A stretch of DNA of 64,000 bases. Source: a bacterium 1XD8-76. GTDB taxonomy: Bacteria; Bacillota; Clostridia; Lachnospirales; Lachnospiraceae. A program made the translations under genes and the position numbers. The notes beneath the pieces are model-generated. The model searched no databases. It was not told the DNA's origin and saw only the letters and a program-made list of their open reading frames with translations. Where the stretch lies: NCBI GenBank assembly GCA_003611955.1, contig RAZE01000013.1, forward strand, positions 1 to 64,000, given 5' to 3'. Position 1 is the first letter of the stretch. Each line of letters begins with the position of its first letter. Positions 26,339 through 35,242 of the stretch are shown piece after piece.

Positions 26339-28145
26339 CTCTGTAACCCTTTAAAATCAGAAATTGAAGTTCATTGGAGACATCTACCGTATCTGCAACT
26401 TTCAGGGAGACGCCCGGATAGTTTTCCCGGTAAAAATCCTCCAGATAATCGAAGCTGATCCCCTCGGTATTCATAAAGACGACATAGACATCGGGGGATT
26501 CAAAGAGGGCGGAAGCCGGGTCGGAAATACCGCTTCTCTCAAATTTGGCATCATACCAAGGACTGTGCGGGATCCAGCTGCCAAGATAGAGAAAATTGTC
26601 ATATTCCGCTGCGCCGCCCTGCAGGGCATCCTCGGTAAAAGAACCGAACGAGTTCATATCCAGATAGTAAAAATTGTCCGGATGGGCATGGAAATATTTT
26701 TTTATATCCACAAAAGACTGTGAGAACTGGAGCCGGGAAGAGGCTTCCCAGGCGGCGGCTTTTGCTTTCGGAAAACCAAAACGGAAGCATACGACAGTGA
26801 GGAGAAAGATCGTAAGTGCCCAGAATGCGCTGCATAGGCGCGGGCGCAGAGCCCCATTCGCACTGTCACGGTCGGAAATTTTGTGCAGGCTCCATATTTT
26901 GCCGCCGAAAGCTATGGCGAGAAGTATGGCCAGCTCCGCCAGATAGACGGATTGGGATACTCTCGAGGGGAGTCTGCCGTAAAAGATCAGATATGTCCAT
27001 ATGACCATCCGCGCGAACCCCAGAAACAGAATATCCCGGAGAACCGTTTTATTTCCGGAGATAAGGCCGCAGAGAAAAAACAGGATATAGCAGCAGTACA
27101 CCAGAAGATTCAGAGGTCTGTCGGTGTAGGAGAGATGTCTGTCGAGAAAGAAAACGGCCATCTCCCGGATCTTTCCCGGAAGTTCCGGGAGGGAGAGACG
27201 GTGCTCCTTCTCTATGACGGAGGCCAGGGTCTCCATGGTTTCCCGGTTGATGCCGGGCTCCAGGGCGATACAGTAGTGATGGGCGGCGGCCTCATAGGAG
27301 GAACGGGTTATCCCGAGAGATCGGTAGGTCTCCTCGTGGGAATCGTAGTCCGGATAGCCCTCGTAATCATAGATCGTCTCGCTGGCTTTGGTGTAGGCGG
27401 AGAAAGTGTGCCAGTCCTGTGGAATGTAGGCCGCTTTTTCGATCAGAAAAAGGGAGCCGATAGCGGCTATAAAAATACCGGCCAGAGCAAGGAGATTCTT
27501 TCTGCGCCTGTTGAGGCAGAAAAGACTCACGGCGGGATCCTTTCCGGCGTCCAGATATTTTCCCAATCCGATCATGCCGATCATGGGGAAGAACATCAGA
27601 AAGGCGTTTCCCCGGACGGAGAAGCTGTACGCGGAGAGGAAAAGAAAGACGACGTTGTTTTTCAAAGTTTCCCGGAGAGAATCGGGGGGGGAGGAGAGCG
27701 CAAAGAGAAAGAGCGCTCCGCATCCTGCAACAGCAGTTACGGTAGTGTACTGTAGTTCTGCGATATGAAGAAATAAAAAGCCATAGCTGAAAAGACAGAA
27801 CAGGACGGTGGTAAGCAGACGCACCAGCAGGCTTTTTTCCAGCTTCAGGAGCGAATAGAGCACAATGACCATTGTCAAAAAAAAGATAGAGCAAAGAAAC
27901 AGCCCGTACCATGGGAGCTGCGGAAACAGCTTATACAGACCGGAGATAAGAAGACCCGCAGGGTAGGAAATATAGAAGGAACGGGCGCAGGGAGTTCCGG
28001 TCATCTCTCCGGAGAGGATCATTTTCAGGAACGGATCATCGTTCGTCTGAAAGATGAACGGAGAGAGGCTGCGAAAATAGAAGAACAGCAGCGCGATGAT
28101 GCCGATGGAAAAAATTCCAATAAACAGGGATCTGTAAGTTTTCAT
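26325..28145 (-). CDS. Polytopic membrane protein, GT-C-like, paralogue 2
   Basis: A 606-residue paralogue of its downstream neighbour with the same order of parts: an N-terminal helix, the loop QTNDDPFLKMILSGEMTG, a dozen hydrophobic segments, a central TIYDYEGYPDYDSHEETYR segment and a soluble C-terminal domain with YLDMNSFGSFTEDAL. The pair probably arose by tandem duplication. It overlaps the upstream gene by 4 bases (an ATGA junction) and the downstream gene by 14. The function is unknown; cell-surface polymer assembly is the likely area. Confidence 0.6.
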   Translation of the reverse strand: MKTYRSLFIGIFSIGIIALLFFYFRSLSPFIFQTNDDPFLKMILSGEMTGTPCARSFYISYPAGLLISGLYKLFPQLPWYGLFLCSIFFLTMVIVLYSLLKLEKSLLVRLLTTVLFCLFSYGFLFLHIAELQYTTVTAVAGCGALFLFALSSPPDSLRETLKNNVVFLFLSAYSFSVRGNAFLMFFPMIGMIGLGKYLDAGKDPAVSLFCLNRRRKNLLALAGIFIAAIGSLFLIEKAAYIPQDWHTFSAYTKASETIYDYEGYPDYDSHEETYRSLGITRSSYEAAAHHYCIALEPGINRETMETLASVIEKEHRLSLPELPGKIREMAVFFLDRHLSYTDRPLNLLVYCCYILFFLCGLISGNKTVLRDILFLGFARMVIWTYLIFYGRLPSRVSQSVYLAELAILLAIAFGGKIWSLHKISDRDSANGALRPRLCSAFWALTIFLLTVVCFRFGFPKAKAAAWEASSRLQFSQSFVDIKKYFHAHPDNFYYLDMNSFGSFTEDALQGGAAEYDNFLYLGSWIPHSPWYDAKFERSGISDPASALFESPDVYVVFMNTEGISFDYLEDFYRENYPGVSLKVADTVDVSNELQFLILKGYRDENE

Positions 28146-29722
28146 ACGTTCTTTTTTCCTTTCCGGAGTACAGTAAATATGGGAGCTGTCCGATCAAGAA
28201 GCCGGCACATTCCGTATCCCCCGCAGGGGAGCATAAAGACGGCATAGGGCAGTACATATCTGCCGCTGGCCTCCCAGGCGAGAAAAAGGAGCGCTCCCCC
28301 GAAGGCCGTGAGCGGAAATAAGTAAAGGAAAACGGTATCCTTCTTTTTATCCAGAAAGCACACAAAGGAGCATATGGCGCAGAGCAGATAGAGAACCATC
28401 TGGTAGTTGGTCATATAGGCTTTCAGGACTCCGTAGAGAGGTCCGGAAAAGCAGCTCTCTATGACGGGAAGCCTCTCACCGAAAGGGACAAAGGTGGAAT
28501 CAAAGACAGACCAGCCGGTATTGAGCCATTGAATGCAGAACTTTTTCCAAAAGAACTGCAGACCGTATCCCGGGTGGGCGGCAAAGTAGGAGAGCTGCCT
28601 TCGATAATCATTCCAGCCGATCTCGGAGGCAGTTTCGGCGTCGTAATCCGCTGCCTCCGTGAATGTCTCGAAATTATAGCCGCTGTAATGTCCGGGTCCC
28701 GCTTCCGTCTCCATAAGCCCCATAGCGAGATAAGTGCTGGCGGGGATACCCGGATTGAGGCGCTGTCCCGACCGTTTGGCGTAGAGATTTTGCACCATCG
28801 GAATGACGCTGAAGGAGAGAGCGAATAGCAGAAGAAAATATACAAGGCAGAGGGCAAGCCTTTTGGAGGAAAGCCTGTGCCTGTTTTGCAGAAGCCATAA
28901 CACGAGAATGATGCCCAGGGCGATCATAAAAACGAGAGAATTTTTCCGCACCAGAACGCCGCAGGTCAGGGAAAGCAGCGCGAGGAAGCCGTGGAGAACT
29001 TTTCGGGCGGGGGAGAACTTTGTCTGTCCCTCCAGAGTGAGAAGCAACATCCATGTTCCGAACAGCAGAAAGGCGAAAGACGGAATTTCGCCGTAGATAT
29101 AAGAGCCATACATGATGAAGGGCAGGCAGAAGTCTGTCAGGAGCAGAGTGTAGACCTGTGCGTCCTTTTTCCGAAAAATGCGTCCGCAGAGAAAATACTG
29201 GGAGACAGTGCAGACGACGAGACAAAGAGCGTTGACGCCCTGCAAAATGTGAAAGTTGTCGCTTCGGACAATGCGGAAAATAATTTCGTAAAAGAAAGCC
29301 AGTCCCAGTTGAAAGGGATATACGGAGAAGTAGGAATCCCGGTAGGAGATGGCGCTGAAATCATCTACGGCAAAACGTTTGGCAGCGTAGTAGACGGAAC
29401 CGCAGTCGGAGGCGGGACCGCTCTTGGAGAAATAAGTCCACAGGAGCGACACGCCGAAGATCCAGAGGCAGCTGAGAACCAGCAAAACCCCGGCGCCCTT
29501 TTCAAAGCGCAGGAATAATTTTCCGATTCCCGTGAGGAGGGCCAGAAAACAGCACAAAAACAAAAGGTTGAGAAGCGGATTATCCCAACCGAGCCGAATG
29601 ACGATCTCATAGGCATTTTCCAGATAGGCAGTCCGGAAAAAAGAGGACACTGCCAGAATGCCGAATAAAACAAGGGATGATATCTGTAAAAAACGAATAC
29701 AGAATGTGTAAAATCTTTGCAT
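28142..29722 (-). CDS. Membrane glycosyltransferase-like protein (GT39/GT-C type)
   Basis: A 526-residue protein with about 12 transmembrane segments. After the second or third helix comes SDCGSVYYAAKRFAVDD and then DSYFSVYPFQLG, the layout of family 39-like GT-C enzymes, where an acidic residue in the first loop is catalytic. It is first in an operon with two paralogous membrane proteins and is read from an AT-rich region near 29750. A role in adding sugars to a surface polymer or lipid is inferred. Confidence 0.65.
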   Translation of the reverse strand: MQRFYTFCIRFLQISSLVLFGILAVSSFFRTAYLENAYEIVIRLGWDNPLLNLLFLCCFLALLTGIGKLFLRFEKGAGVLLVLSCLWIFGVSLLWTYFSKSGPASDCGSVYYAAKRFAVDDFSAISYRDSYFSVYPFQLGLAFFYEIIFRIVRSDNFHILQGVNALCLVVCTVSQYFLCGRIFRKKDAQVYTLLLTDFCLPFIMYGSYIYGEIPSFAFLLFGTWMLLLTLEGQTKFSPARKVLHGFLALLSLTCGVLVRKNSLVFMIALGIILVLWLLQNRHRLSSKRLALCLVYFLLLFALSFSVIPMVQNLYAKRSGQRLNPGIPASTYLAMGLMETEAGPGHYSGYNFETFTEAADYDAETASEIGWNDYRRQLSYFAAHPGYGLQFFWKKFCIQWLNTGWSVFDSTFVPFGERLPVIESCFSGPLYGVLKAYMTNYQMVLYLLCAICSFVCFLDKKKDTVFLYLFPLTAFGGALLFLAWEASGRYVLPYAVFMLPCGGYGMCRLLDRTAPIFTVLRKGKKNV

Positions 29723-29810
29723 GAAACTGCGCGTCCTTTCCTGATGGCTATTATATCATATAAAGAAGGAGAAAGCAGTAAATTTTTTCCCGAAATATGG
29801 AAAAGAGGGG

Positions 29811-29837
29811 TAATATATTTACAAAAGCTGCCGATAT
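29811..29837 (+). promoter_or_regulatory. Sigma-D (motility) type promoter
   Basis: TAAT (29811-29814), exactly 15 bases, then GCCGATAT (29830-29837). This matches the sigma-D/sigma-28 consensus TAAA-N15-GCCGATAT at all but one base. It lies 79 bases before the DUF6033 gene. Confidence 0.65.
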
Positions 29838-29915
29838 AATAATTGAAAATCTGTCATGGCTGGAAATGACAGGAGTAAACGGATTTACAATGAATGAGCT
29901 ACGGAGGGCGAAGAA

Positions 29916-30584
29916 ATGAATAAAGTAGGAAGCTATGATGCGTATGTGAATAGCTATCAGAATTACGGGACACAGTCCAGGACCCAGAGAGGATCGGCGG
30001 CGGGAAAAGCGAATGAGACTGCATCCGCAAAGCCGGTGGAACTGAGTCAGGATGCGAAGAATCTGTTGAAGGAATTACAGCATAAGTACGGCAATATGGA
30101 CATCATTGTCGGGAATTTTGAGACGGAAGAGGACGCACAGGCTTATCTTGACCGCGGGACAAAAGATTACAGCGTTCTGATCGGGGTGGAAGAGCTGGAG
30201 GAGATGGCGAAAGACAAATCCGTGAAGAAAGACTACATGGATAAGATCGAGAGGGCCAGGGACCAGCTGGCTTATCTGCAGACGCAGCTGGAGGATTCCG
30301 GTGAAAACGTGAAGAAGATGGGAGTTGTCTTTGAGAAGGATGGCACCAGCACACTTTTTGCATCCCTGGAGAAGTCTGGAGAGCAGCAGAAGGAGCGGAT
30401 AGAGGAAGCCAGAGAGGCAAAACGGGCTGAGAGAAATCAGGTTTCATACGGCAAGACAAAGCGGACGACCGTAAAGGCAAAGACGACGGAGGAACTGCTT
30501 GAAAAGATAAGAAATGTGGACTGGAGCAAGGTGGAAGAAAGGGATATACCTAAAACCGGCGGCAAATTTGATTATTTTGGGTAG
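29916..30584 (+). CDS. DUF6033 family protein
   Basis: A 222-residue soluble, highly charged protein. The N-terminus (MNKVGSYDAYVNSYQNYG) and the ELSQDAKNLLKELQHKYGNMDIIVGNF segment match DUF6033, found widely in Lachnospiraceae and without a known role. A predicted coiled-coil-like stretch runs over residues about 95-175. The start follows ACGGAGGGCG. The sigma-D-like promoter suggests it is expressed with flagellar or late motility genes. Confidence 0.7.
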   Translation: MNKVGSYDAYVNSYQNYGTQSRTQRGSAAGKANETASAKPVELSQDAKNLLKELQHKYGNMDIIVGNFETEEDAQAYLDRGTKDYSVLIGVEELEEMAKDKSVKKDYMDKIERARDQLAYLQTQLEDSGENVKKMGVVFEKDGTSTLFASLEKSGEQQKERIEEAREAKRAERNQVSYGKTKRTTVKAKTTEELLEKIRNVDWSKVEERDIPKTGGKFDYFG

Positions 30585-30608
30585 GGATATATAAAATAAG
30601 GAAAGCTG

Positions 30609-30641
30609 AAAGCCATATCAGAATGTCTGATATGGCTTTTT
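30609..30641 (+). terminator. Terminator of the DUF6033 gene
   Basis: AAGCCATATCAGA pairs with TCTGATATGGCTT across a 3-base loop, followed by TTTT. A strong hairpin 25 bases after the stop. Confidence 0.88.
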
Positions 30642-30683
30642 CATATATTAAATAACAAAGCGGGAGTCAGAAGGAAAAACCGA

Positions 30684-31391
30684 ATGAAAAGAAAGAACCT
30701 TTATGGCCTGTTGATGCGGGTGGGGGTAATGCTGGAGGCAGCTGCGCTTATCTGCCTGATCGCTACCGGAGTTACGTCAAGAAAGGGAAAAGAGGAGGAG
30801 ACAAAACAGACAAGCGCGGGCGGCATCTGGGAAGTACTGGAAAAGCATCAGAGAGGGGAGATCGTGGAGACACAATCCGGCGATTATATAAAGTGGGTGG
30901 ATTTCACGGTTCCGGCGGATGCCATGACAAAGGCCTATCAGTATGACGTTGACAGTTACGGACAGGAGATCCATCTGAACTGGATCGAATTGTTGGCATA
31001 TGCGGCTGCACGGCAGGGCGGCGATTTTGGGAAGGCGGCTATGAAAAACATTGACGAGTGTGCAGACGAACTGCAAAAGGGCAGGACCATGGAGATTCTG
31101 ACGGAGAAGCTGAAATACTATCCCTATTATCTGGAGGCGTACACGGCGGTGTTGGGCGGCTTTGTGGGAGAGTATGAGATGGATGGAGAAAAGCGTTATG
31201 GTTTAAAGGCCTACTCTCCGATCGCGGCGGGTTTTTATTATACGGATTATGATGATTTTGGGGCATCCAGGAGCTACGGTTATGCGAGACCTCATCTGGG
31301 GCATGATATGATGGGACAGATCGGTACGCCGATCGAAATAATATGCGGAACCTGCGCATCAAAAAATGATGTGCAGGTTTTCGCCTTCTAA
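30684..31391 (+). pseudogene. M23 peptidase gene, 5' half, cut by element insertion
   Basis: The first 215 or so codons of a membrane-anchored M23 metallopeptidase. One transmembrane helix (residues about 10-28) is followed by a helical domain with IHLNWIELLAYAAA and then SRSYGYARPHLGHDMMGQIGTPI, the first catalytic block of these clostridial peptidases, whose H..D pair binds zinc. Right after GTPI the frame leaves the family pattern and reads IICGTCASKNDVQVFAF to a stop that lies in the adjoining element. The second half of the peptidase is not in the window, so the product is inactive unless the element excises. The recombinase gene begins its 3' end inside this frame. Confidence 0.75.
31319..31334. 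other. Probable attL core of the serine-recombinase element
   Basis: GATCGG-TACG-CCGATC is a perfect inverted repeat inside the M23 codons for Gln-Ile-Gly-Thr-Pro-Ile. It lies exactly where homology to the peptidase ends and the element begins. Large serine recombinases use short, roughly symmetrical sites like this; the exact crossover is inferred. Confidence 0.5.
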
Positions 31392-32915
31392 GACGCATTT
31401 CTTTATGATCTTTCGTATCAACTCATTTTTTCCAGTATATTCTATAGAATCAAAATTGTCCAGCAAATAGCAGATATTCTGATAAATAAAGCGCTCAGTC
31501 TCCTGGATTGTGCGGATGGAGGCGTTCCGGAGCTCCGCCTTGCGCAGCTCTGTTTCCAGGGCTTTTTTCTGTTTATCCAGCTCTTCTATTTTAGAGACGA
31601 TATAAGCGGCCGCGGGGGAATCTGTTGCGCTCATCAGGGCGGCGGTAAGGTTATCGATGGCGGCGCCGGTCTGCTTTAATTCTTCTTTGATGGAGGATAC
31701 GCTGTGGAGGGAGCCGCCGGCGTCTGGCCGGAGTTTAAAGCCGTCCGGGTTAAAACGGATCCGCCGGAGCTGTCTCAGAAATGCCTCCTCCACCTGCTCT
31801 GTGCGTATGTAACCCGTATTGCATTTGCCTTTGCCCTGCCGCATCATATCCGTACAGCAGTAGTAGGAGAAGATGTGCCCGCTCTTCTGATAGGTTCGCA
31901 CATCCATCCTGGCGCCGCAGCGGCACCGCAGAACGCCCTTTAAGATGCCGCAGTCATATTTGGCACTGCGGATCATCTTATTGATGCCAAGGCGGTTCTG
32001 GGCGGCGATCCACTGGTCGGCCGGCATCACAGGCTCATGGATGCCGACGGCGATCGTCCAGTCGGACTTATCCTGTTTCTTTTGGGCTGCCTTTCCGTTT
32101 TTGGTCTTGCCGTAGCCGATCAGGCCCTTTTTGCCGTCAAAGAGATCCGGATCCGGCAGGCTGCAGCCCTGATCGTGAAAATAGTAGTAGGCCTCCATGC
32201 TGTTCTGACAGTAGACAGGGTTGGTGATGATATTATAGATCTGGGAGGTGTTGAGGAACTTCCCGCTCTGGGTCCTGATGCCGTGATCCCTGCAGTAACG
32301 CTCCGCCGCAGTAATCGTATAACCGTCGAGCAGGAGCTTATAGAGCAGTTTTGGGAGCCAGATCTTCTCCGAATCGATGACGAGGAAGGAGTGCTCTTTG
32401 TCGCCGCATTTCTGTCGGATGGATTTCATGCCGCTGGGAGATCTGCCGCCGGTCCATTTCCCGGAAGTGCCCAGGGCGTGCATGTTGTCAGCTACGCGCT
32501 CGGAAGTGTTTTCCCGTTCCAGCTGCGCAAATGCGGCAAGGATGTACATTACCGTCCTGCCCATGGGCGTGGTGGTGTCGAAAGATTCCTTTACGGAGAC
32601 GAAAGATACGTTGTGCTGTTGGAATATCTCATACATGGCAGAAAATTCCTGCACATTGCGGCTGATCCGGTCCAGCTTGTAGACCATCACCACATCCAGC
32701 ATATCTTTTTTGACGTCGCTCATCAGTTCCTGGAAGCCAGGGCGGTTCGTGTTTTTCCCGGAGAAGCCTTCGTCCTGATCATAGATCCGGAAGGTGATAT
32801 CCTTGTCCTTGAAGATGACGCCGGCGTAGTCCCTGCAGAGCTGGATCTGCACGTTGACAGAATCGCTGTTGTCGCGGTATACGGATTTGCGCGGGTAGAT
32901 CCCTACGGTGAACAT
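31359..32915 (-). CDS. Large serine recombinase (phage integrase)
   Basis: A 518-residue recombinase. The N-terminal catalytic resolvase domain has the serine in GIYPRKSVYR, then QIQLCRDYA and YKLDRISRN. The recombinase DNA-binding domain follows (about residues 160-290). A zinc ribbon has its cysteines in RCRCGARMD and YYCCTDMM plus KCNTGY, and a coiled coil lies near residues 400-460. The start has GGAGGATAAAGC upstream. Its 3' end abuts the M23 junction, as expected for the integrase of the surrounding element. Confidence 0.93.
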   Translation of the reverse strand: MFTVGIYPRKSVYRDNSDSVNVQIQLCRDYAGVIFKDKDITFRIYDQDEGFSGKNTNRPGFQELMSDVKKDMLDVVMVYKLDRISRNVQEFSAMYEIFQQHNVSFVSVKESFDTTTPMGRTVMYILAAFAQLERENTSERVADNMHALGTSGKWTGGRSPSGMKSIRQKCGDKEHSFLVIDSEKIWLPKLLYKLLLDGYTITAAERYCRDHGIRTQSGKFLNTSQIYNIITNPVYCQNSMEAYYYFHDQGCSLPDPDLFDGKKGLIGYGKTKNGKAAQKKQDKSDWTIAVGIHEPVMPADQWIAAQNRLGINKMIRSAKYDCGILKGVLRCRCGARMDVRTYQKSGHIFSYYCCTDMMRQGKGKCNTGYIRTEQVEEAFLRQLRRIRFNPDGFKLRPDAGGSLHSVSSIKEELKQTGAAIDNLTAALMSATDSPAAAYIVSKIEELDKQKKALETELRKAELRNASIRTIQETERFIYQNICYLLDNFDSIEYTGKNELIRKIIKKCVLEGENLHIIF

Positions 32916-33303
32916 GCTTTATCCTCCTGTACAGTTTACTGGCAGCAGGGCATAAAAATGCCCGGCACTTGCGTTTTTGCCGGGAGGATGATATAATTCA
33001 CTTGCTAAAGGCGAGTTATATCGGTACTCCCGGTATAGTTCCGATCCGCTCTGGTGTTACCAGCACTGGGGCGGATTTATGCATAAAATTATCATATTTA
33101 CGAATGATAAAGTTTAAAAAAATTAGTGATGTTTCCAGTGTTTACTGAAAAATGTTCATTAGCTTTTTTTGTATAATTTTCTGCATAATCAGTTTTTTAT
33201 ACTATGTATCCTTTAATAAAAAGTGATTGAGAACTTATTTATGCTTTTTTATAAAATAAAAAAGTGGCTCAATTTTTTTTATGTCAATTTAAAAATAAAG
33301 TTT
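32916..33303. other. Structured leader and AT-rich gap before the recombinase
   Basis: About 390 bases without a gene. Two hairpin groups stand out: CCCGGC/GCCGGG at 32961-32984, and ATCCGC/GCGGAT at 33044-33076 enclosing a CTGGTGTTACCAG palindrome. Both lie in what would be the 5' leader of the recombinase mRNA on the minus strand. From 33080 to 33303 the sequence is AT-rich and I see no gene. The leader may be a structured RNA or recombinase-bound DNA. Confidence 0.45.
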
Positions 33304-34446
33304 TTAATAAAAAATTTTGAGATAGTTCCAAAGAACAAATATTCTATTTCTGGAATATCCAGTTAATTCATATAAAATATGAGCATTTTTATCACTTAAA
33401 CGTTTTATAATATTGTCTGTTGTAGGTTGAGATAAACCGGTAATATTTGAAATTTGTTTGCTGTTTAAAATAGGGTTATCATAAAATGCACGGATAACTT
33501 TCAGAGTATTGTCTGACCGTCCGCCAAGTGAAACAGCAAGCGTTTCAAGAGTGTGAACGTATGCAGTTACCTTTTTAAATTTATCTTTAGCAGTTAACGC
33601 AGTGCTGATAACTGCCTGCAAAAAGAATTTGATCCATCCTATTAAATCGTTGTGTGTTCTTACCCTATTTAAGGAATCATAATATTCTGTTCGGTGACTC
33701 TCAAAGTAGTCAGAAATATAAAAGCAAGGTTTGGAAAGAATTCCTTTACTCAATAGATATAAAGGAATTATTAAACGCCCAATTCGCCCATTTCCGTCTA
33801 AAAAAGGATGAATGGTTTCAAATTGATAGTGTAAAATAGCTATTTTTATTAGATGAGGCACATTACAATCATCATTATTTATGAATTTTTCAAAATCAGA
33901 TAGTAATTCTGGAAGATCCAAAATACTGGGGGGTACATATGCAGCATTAGAAGGTTTAGAACCTCCTATCCAATTCTGCGATTTTCGAAATTCACCTGGA
34001 GTTTTATATTTTCCACGAACTCCTTGAAGTAATAGCTGGTGAACTTCACAAATTAATCTGTTGCATAACGGAAAGTCATCCTGTAATATTCGGGAAATCC
34101 CATAATTTAGTGCATTGATATAATTGTGCACTTCTTGATAATCATTGCGTTTTTCTGGTGAAATATCTTCGAGAGGCATTAAGTCTTCTTCAATAGTAGT
34201 CTTCGTTCCTTCGATTTTGTTAGACTTGTTTGCTTCAGTTTTTATGTGCATTTCAATATAAATATCTACATTTGGAATCAAATCTGAAAAGGCATTCAGG
34301 CTTCCTAACTCACTACTGGCCTTTTCTAATAACACATTAAGTTCAGAATCTGACCATTTCCAAGAATGATCGATTAAAGTGGGCAAAAATGTGTAATAGT
34401 CATTTTGTGCACGCTTAGTTCCGGAAGAAAAAGTGTTTATATTCAA
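33304..34446 (-). CDS. Fic domain protein
   Basis: A 380-residue Fic protein, an enzyme family that AMP-ylates target hydroxyls. The catalytic motif is HPFLDGNGRIGR. An N-terminal inhibitory helix motif, SNKIEGT (S-x3-E-G), is present, so it is a class II Fic that holds its own Arg in check. A C-terminal winged-helix-like segment (LNSKQISNITGLSQPTTDNI) suggests DNA binding. The start is TTG, eight bases after GGAG. It is isolated in a low-GC stretch and could be a phage-borne toxin or host-takeover gene. Confidence 0.85.
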   Translation of the reverse strand: MNINTFSSGTKRAQNDYYTFLPTLIDHSWKWSDSELNVLLEKASSELGSLNAFSDLIPNVDIYIEMHIKTEANKSNKIEGTKTTIEEDLMPLEDISPEKRNDYQEVHNYINALNYGISRILQDDFPLCNRLICEVHQLLLQGVRGKYKTPGEFRKSQNWIGGSKPSNAAYVPPSILDLPELLSDFEKFINNDDCNVPHLIKIAILHYQFETIHPFLDGNGRIGRLIIPLYLLSKGILSKPCFYISDYFESHRTEYYDSLNRVRTHNDLIGWIKFFLQAVISTALTAKDKFKKVTAYVHTLETLAVSLGGRSDNTLKVIRAFYDNPILNSKQISNITGLSQPTTDNIIKRLSDKNAHILYELTGYSRNRIFVLWNYLKIFY

Positions 34447-34534
34447 AATGAGTTCTCCTCTCTACTACAATGTATTTATTGATTTTTAGGTATTTTAGGT
34501 TCTATTACTATGTTTCCCCACAACTCTTCCCATA

Positions 34535-34557
34535 CACAGAGAGTCCTCTGTAAGTGG
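34535..34557. repeat. Short inverted repeat, copy 1
   Basis: CAGAG-AGTC-CTCTG hairpin in the context CACAGAGAGTCCTCTGTAAG. A close copy lies at 35131-35154; the two flank the hicB-like gene. Confidence 0.5.
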
Positions 34558-34657
34558 AATGCCATCATATCCTTTTTATCTCTTCGGGGATACATTCAAA
34601 GTCATTCAGTGTTGGTAGCAGTGGGCGGATTTAAAATGTTAACAATTTGTAAGCAAT

Positions 34658-35056
34658 TCACTGATTAGATACCTTCTGGATCAGCGCATCCTGGAGAACC
34701 TGTGAAAAGTTGATGTTCATGGATACGGCAGCTTCATTCAACCATTCCGGGATCGTAAGCGTTTTCTTGACGGCTCTGGAATTATGTTTCTTCTGGTAGG
34801 AGAGAAGATCAAACTCGATCACAACACAGAAAGAATCCGGTTCCTGGGAAATGGCATACGGTTCAGAGGGAACAGGGAGTGCTTTCTGATTTTCCTGACG
34901 GCTGACAATGGCAAGGCCGAGAGCGTCAGAAGCCATTTCATAAGCGTCCTCCATATTGTCACCCTGCGTCATACATTCAGGGAGATCCGGGAAAGTGATC
35001 CAGAAGCCACCTTCCTCTGCTTTATGAAAAAGAGCCGGATAAAATAATTTTTTCAT
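34658..35056 (-). CDS. hicB: HicB-like antitoxin
   Basis: A 132-residue protein. The N-terminal HicB fold reads FYPALFHKAEEGGFWITFPDLP, then MTQGDNMEDAYEMASDALGLAI. The C-terminus (IPEWLNEAAVSMNINFSQVLQDAL) is a ribbon-helix-helix DNA-binding domain. HicB neutralises the HicA mRNA interferase and represses its own promoter. I see no hicA reading frame on either side. The ATG at 35056 follows GGAGGT. A perfect 18-bp palindrome lies between promoter and start, so it may now act simply as a repressor. Confidence 0.82.
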   Translation of the reverse strand: MKKLFYPALFHKAEEGGFWITFPDLPECMTQGDNMEDAYEMASDALGLAIVSRQENQKALPVPSEPYAISQEPDSFCVVIEFDLLSYQKKHNSRAVKKTLTIPEWLNEAAVSMNINFSQVLQDALIQKVSNQ

Positions 35057-35082
35057 GTCATACCTCCATTGGTGGCGGCTAA

Positions 35083-35100
35083 AGTTGCGACGTCGCAACT
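35083..35100. promoter_or_regulatory. Perfect 18-bp palindrome, hicB operator
   Basis: AGTTGCGACGTCGCAACT reads the same on both strands. On the minus strand it lies just downstream of a TATAAC -10 element and upstream of the hicB SD, the usual place for a ribbon-helix-helix operator. Confidence 0.7.
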
Positions 35101-35130
35101 GGTTATAATTTATCAACTACCCGCCCCATG

Positions 35131-35154
35131 CAAAGAGAGTCCTCTGAAAGCTGG
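35131..35154. repeat. Short inverted repeat, copy 2
   Basis: CAAAGAGAGTCCTCTGAAAG repeats the 34535 copy with four differences over 20 bases. It lies upstream of the hicB promoter. Confidence 0.5.
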
Positions 35155-35242
35155 ATAATTATTGGATTTGTTCTATTTCCCCAGTATCAATATTGACATG
35201 ATACTCACTGAGGAGAGTTCCAGAGCAGGCTAATTTGGCATT

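Noticed and set aside
32961..33080. tRNA or known riboswitch in the recombinase leader
   Set aside because: No cloverleaf, CCA end or known riboswitch core could be matched.
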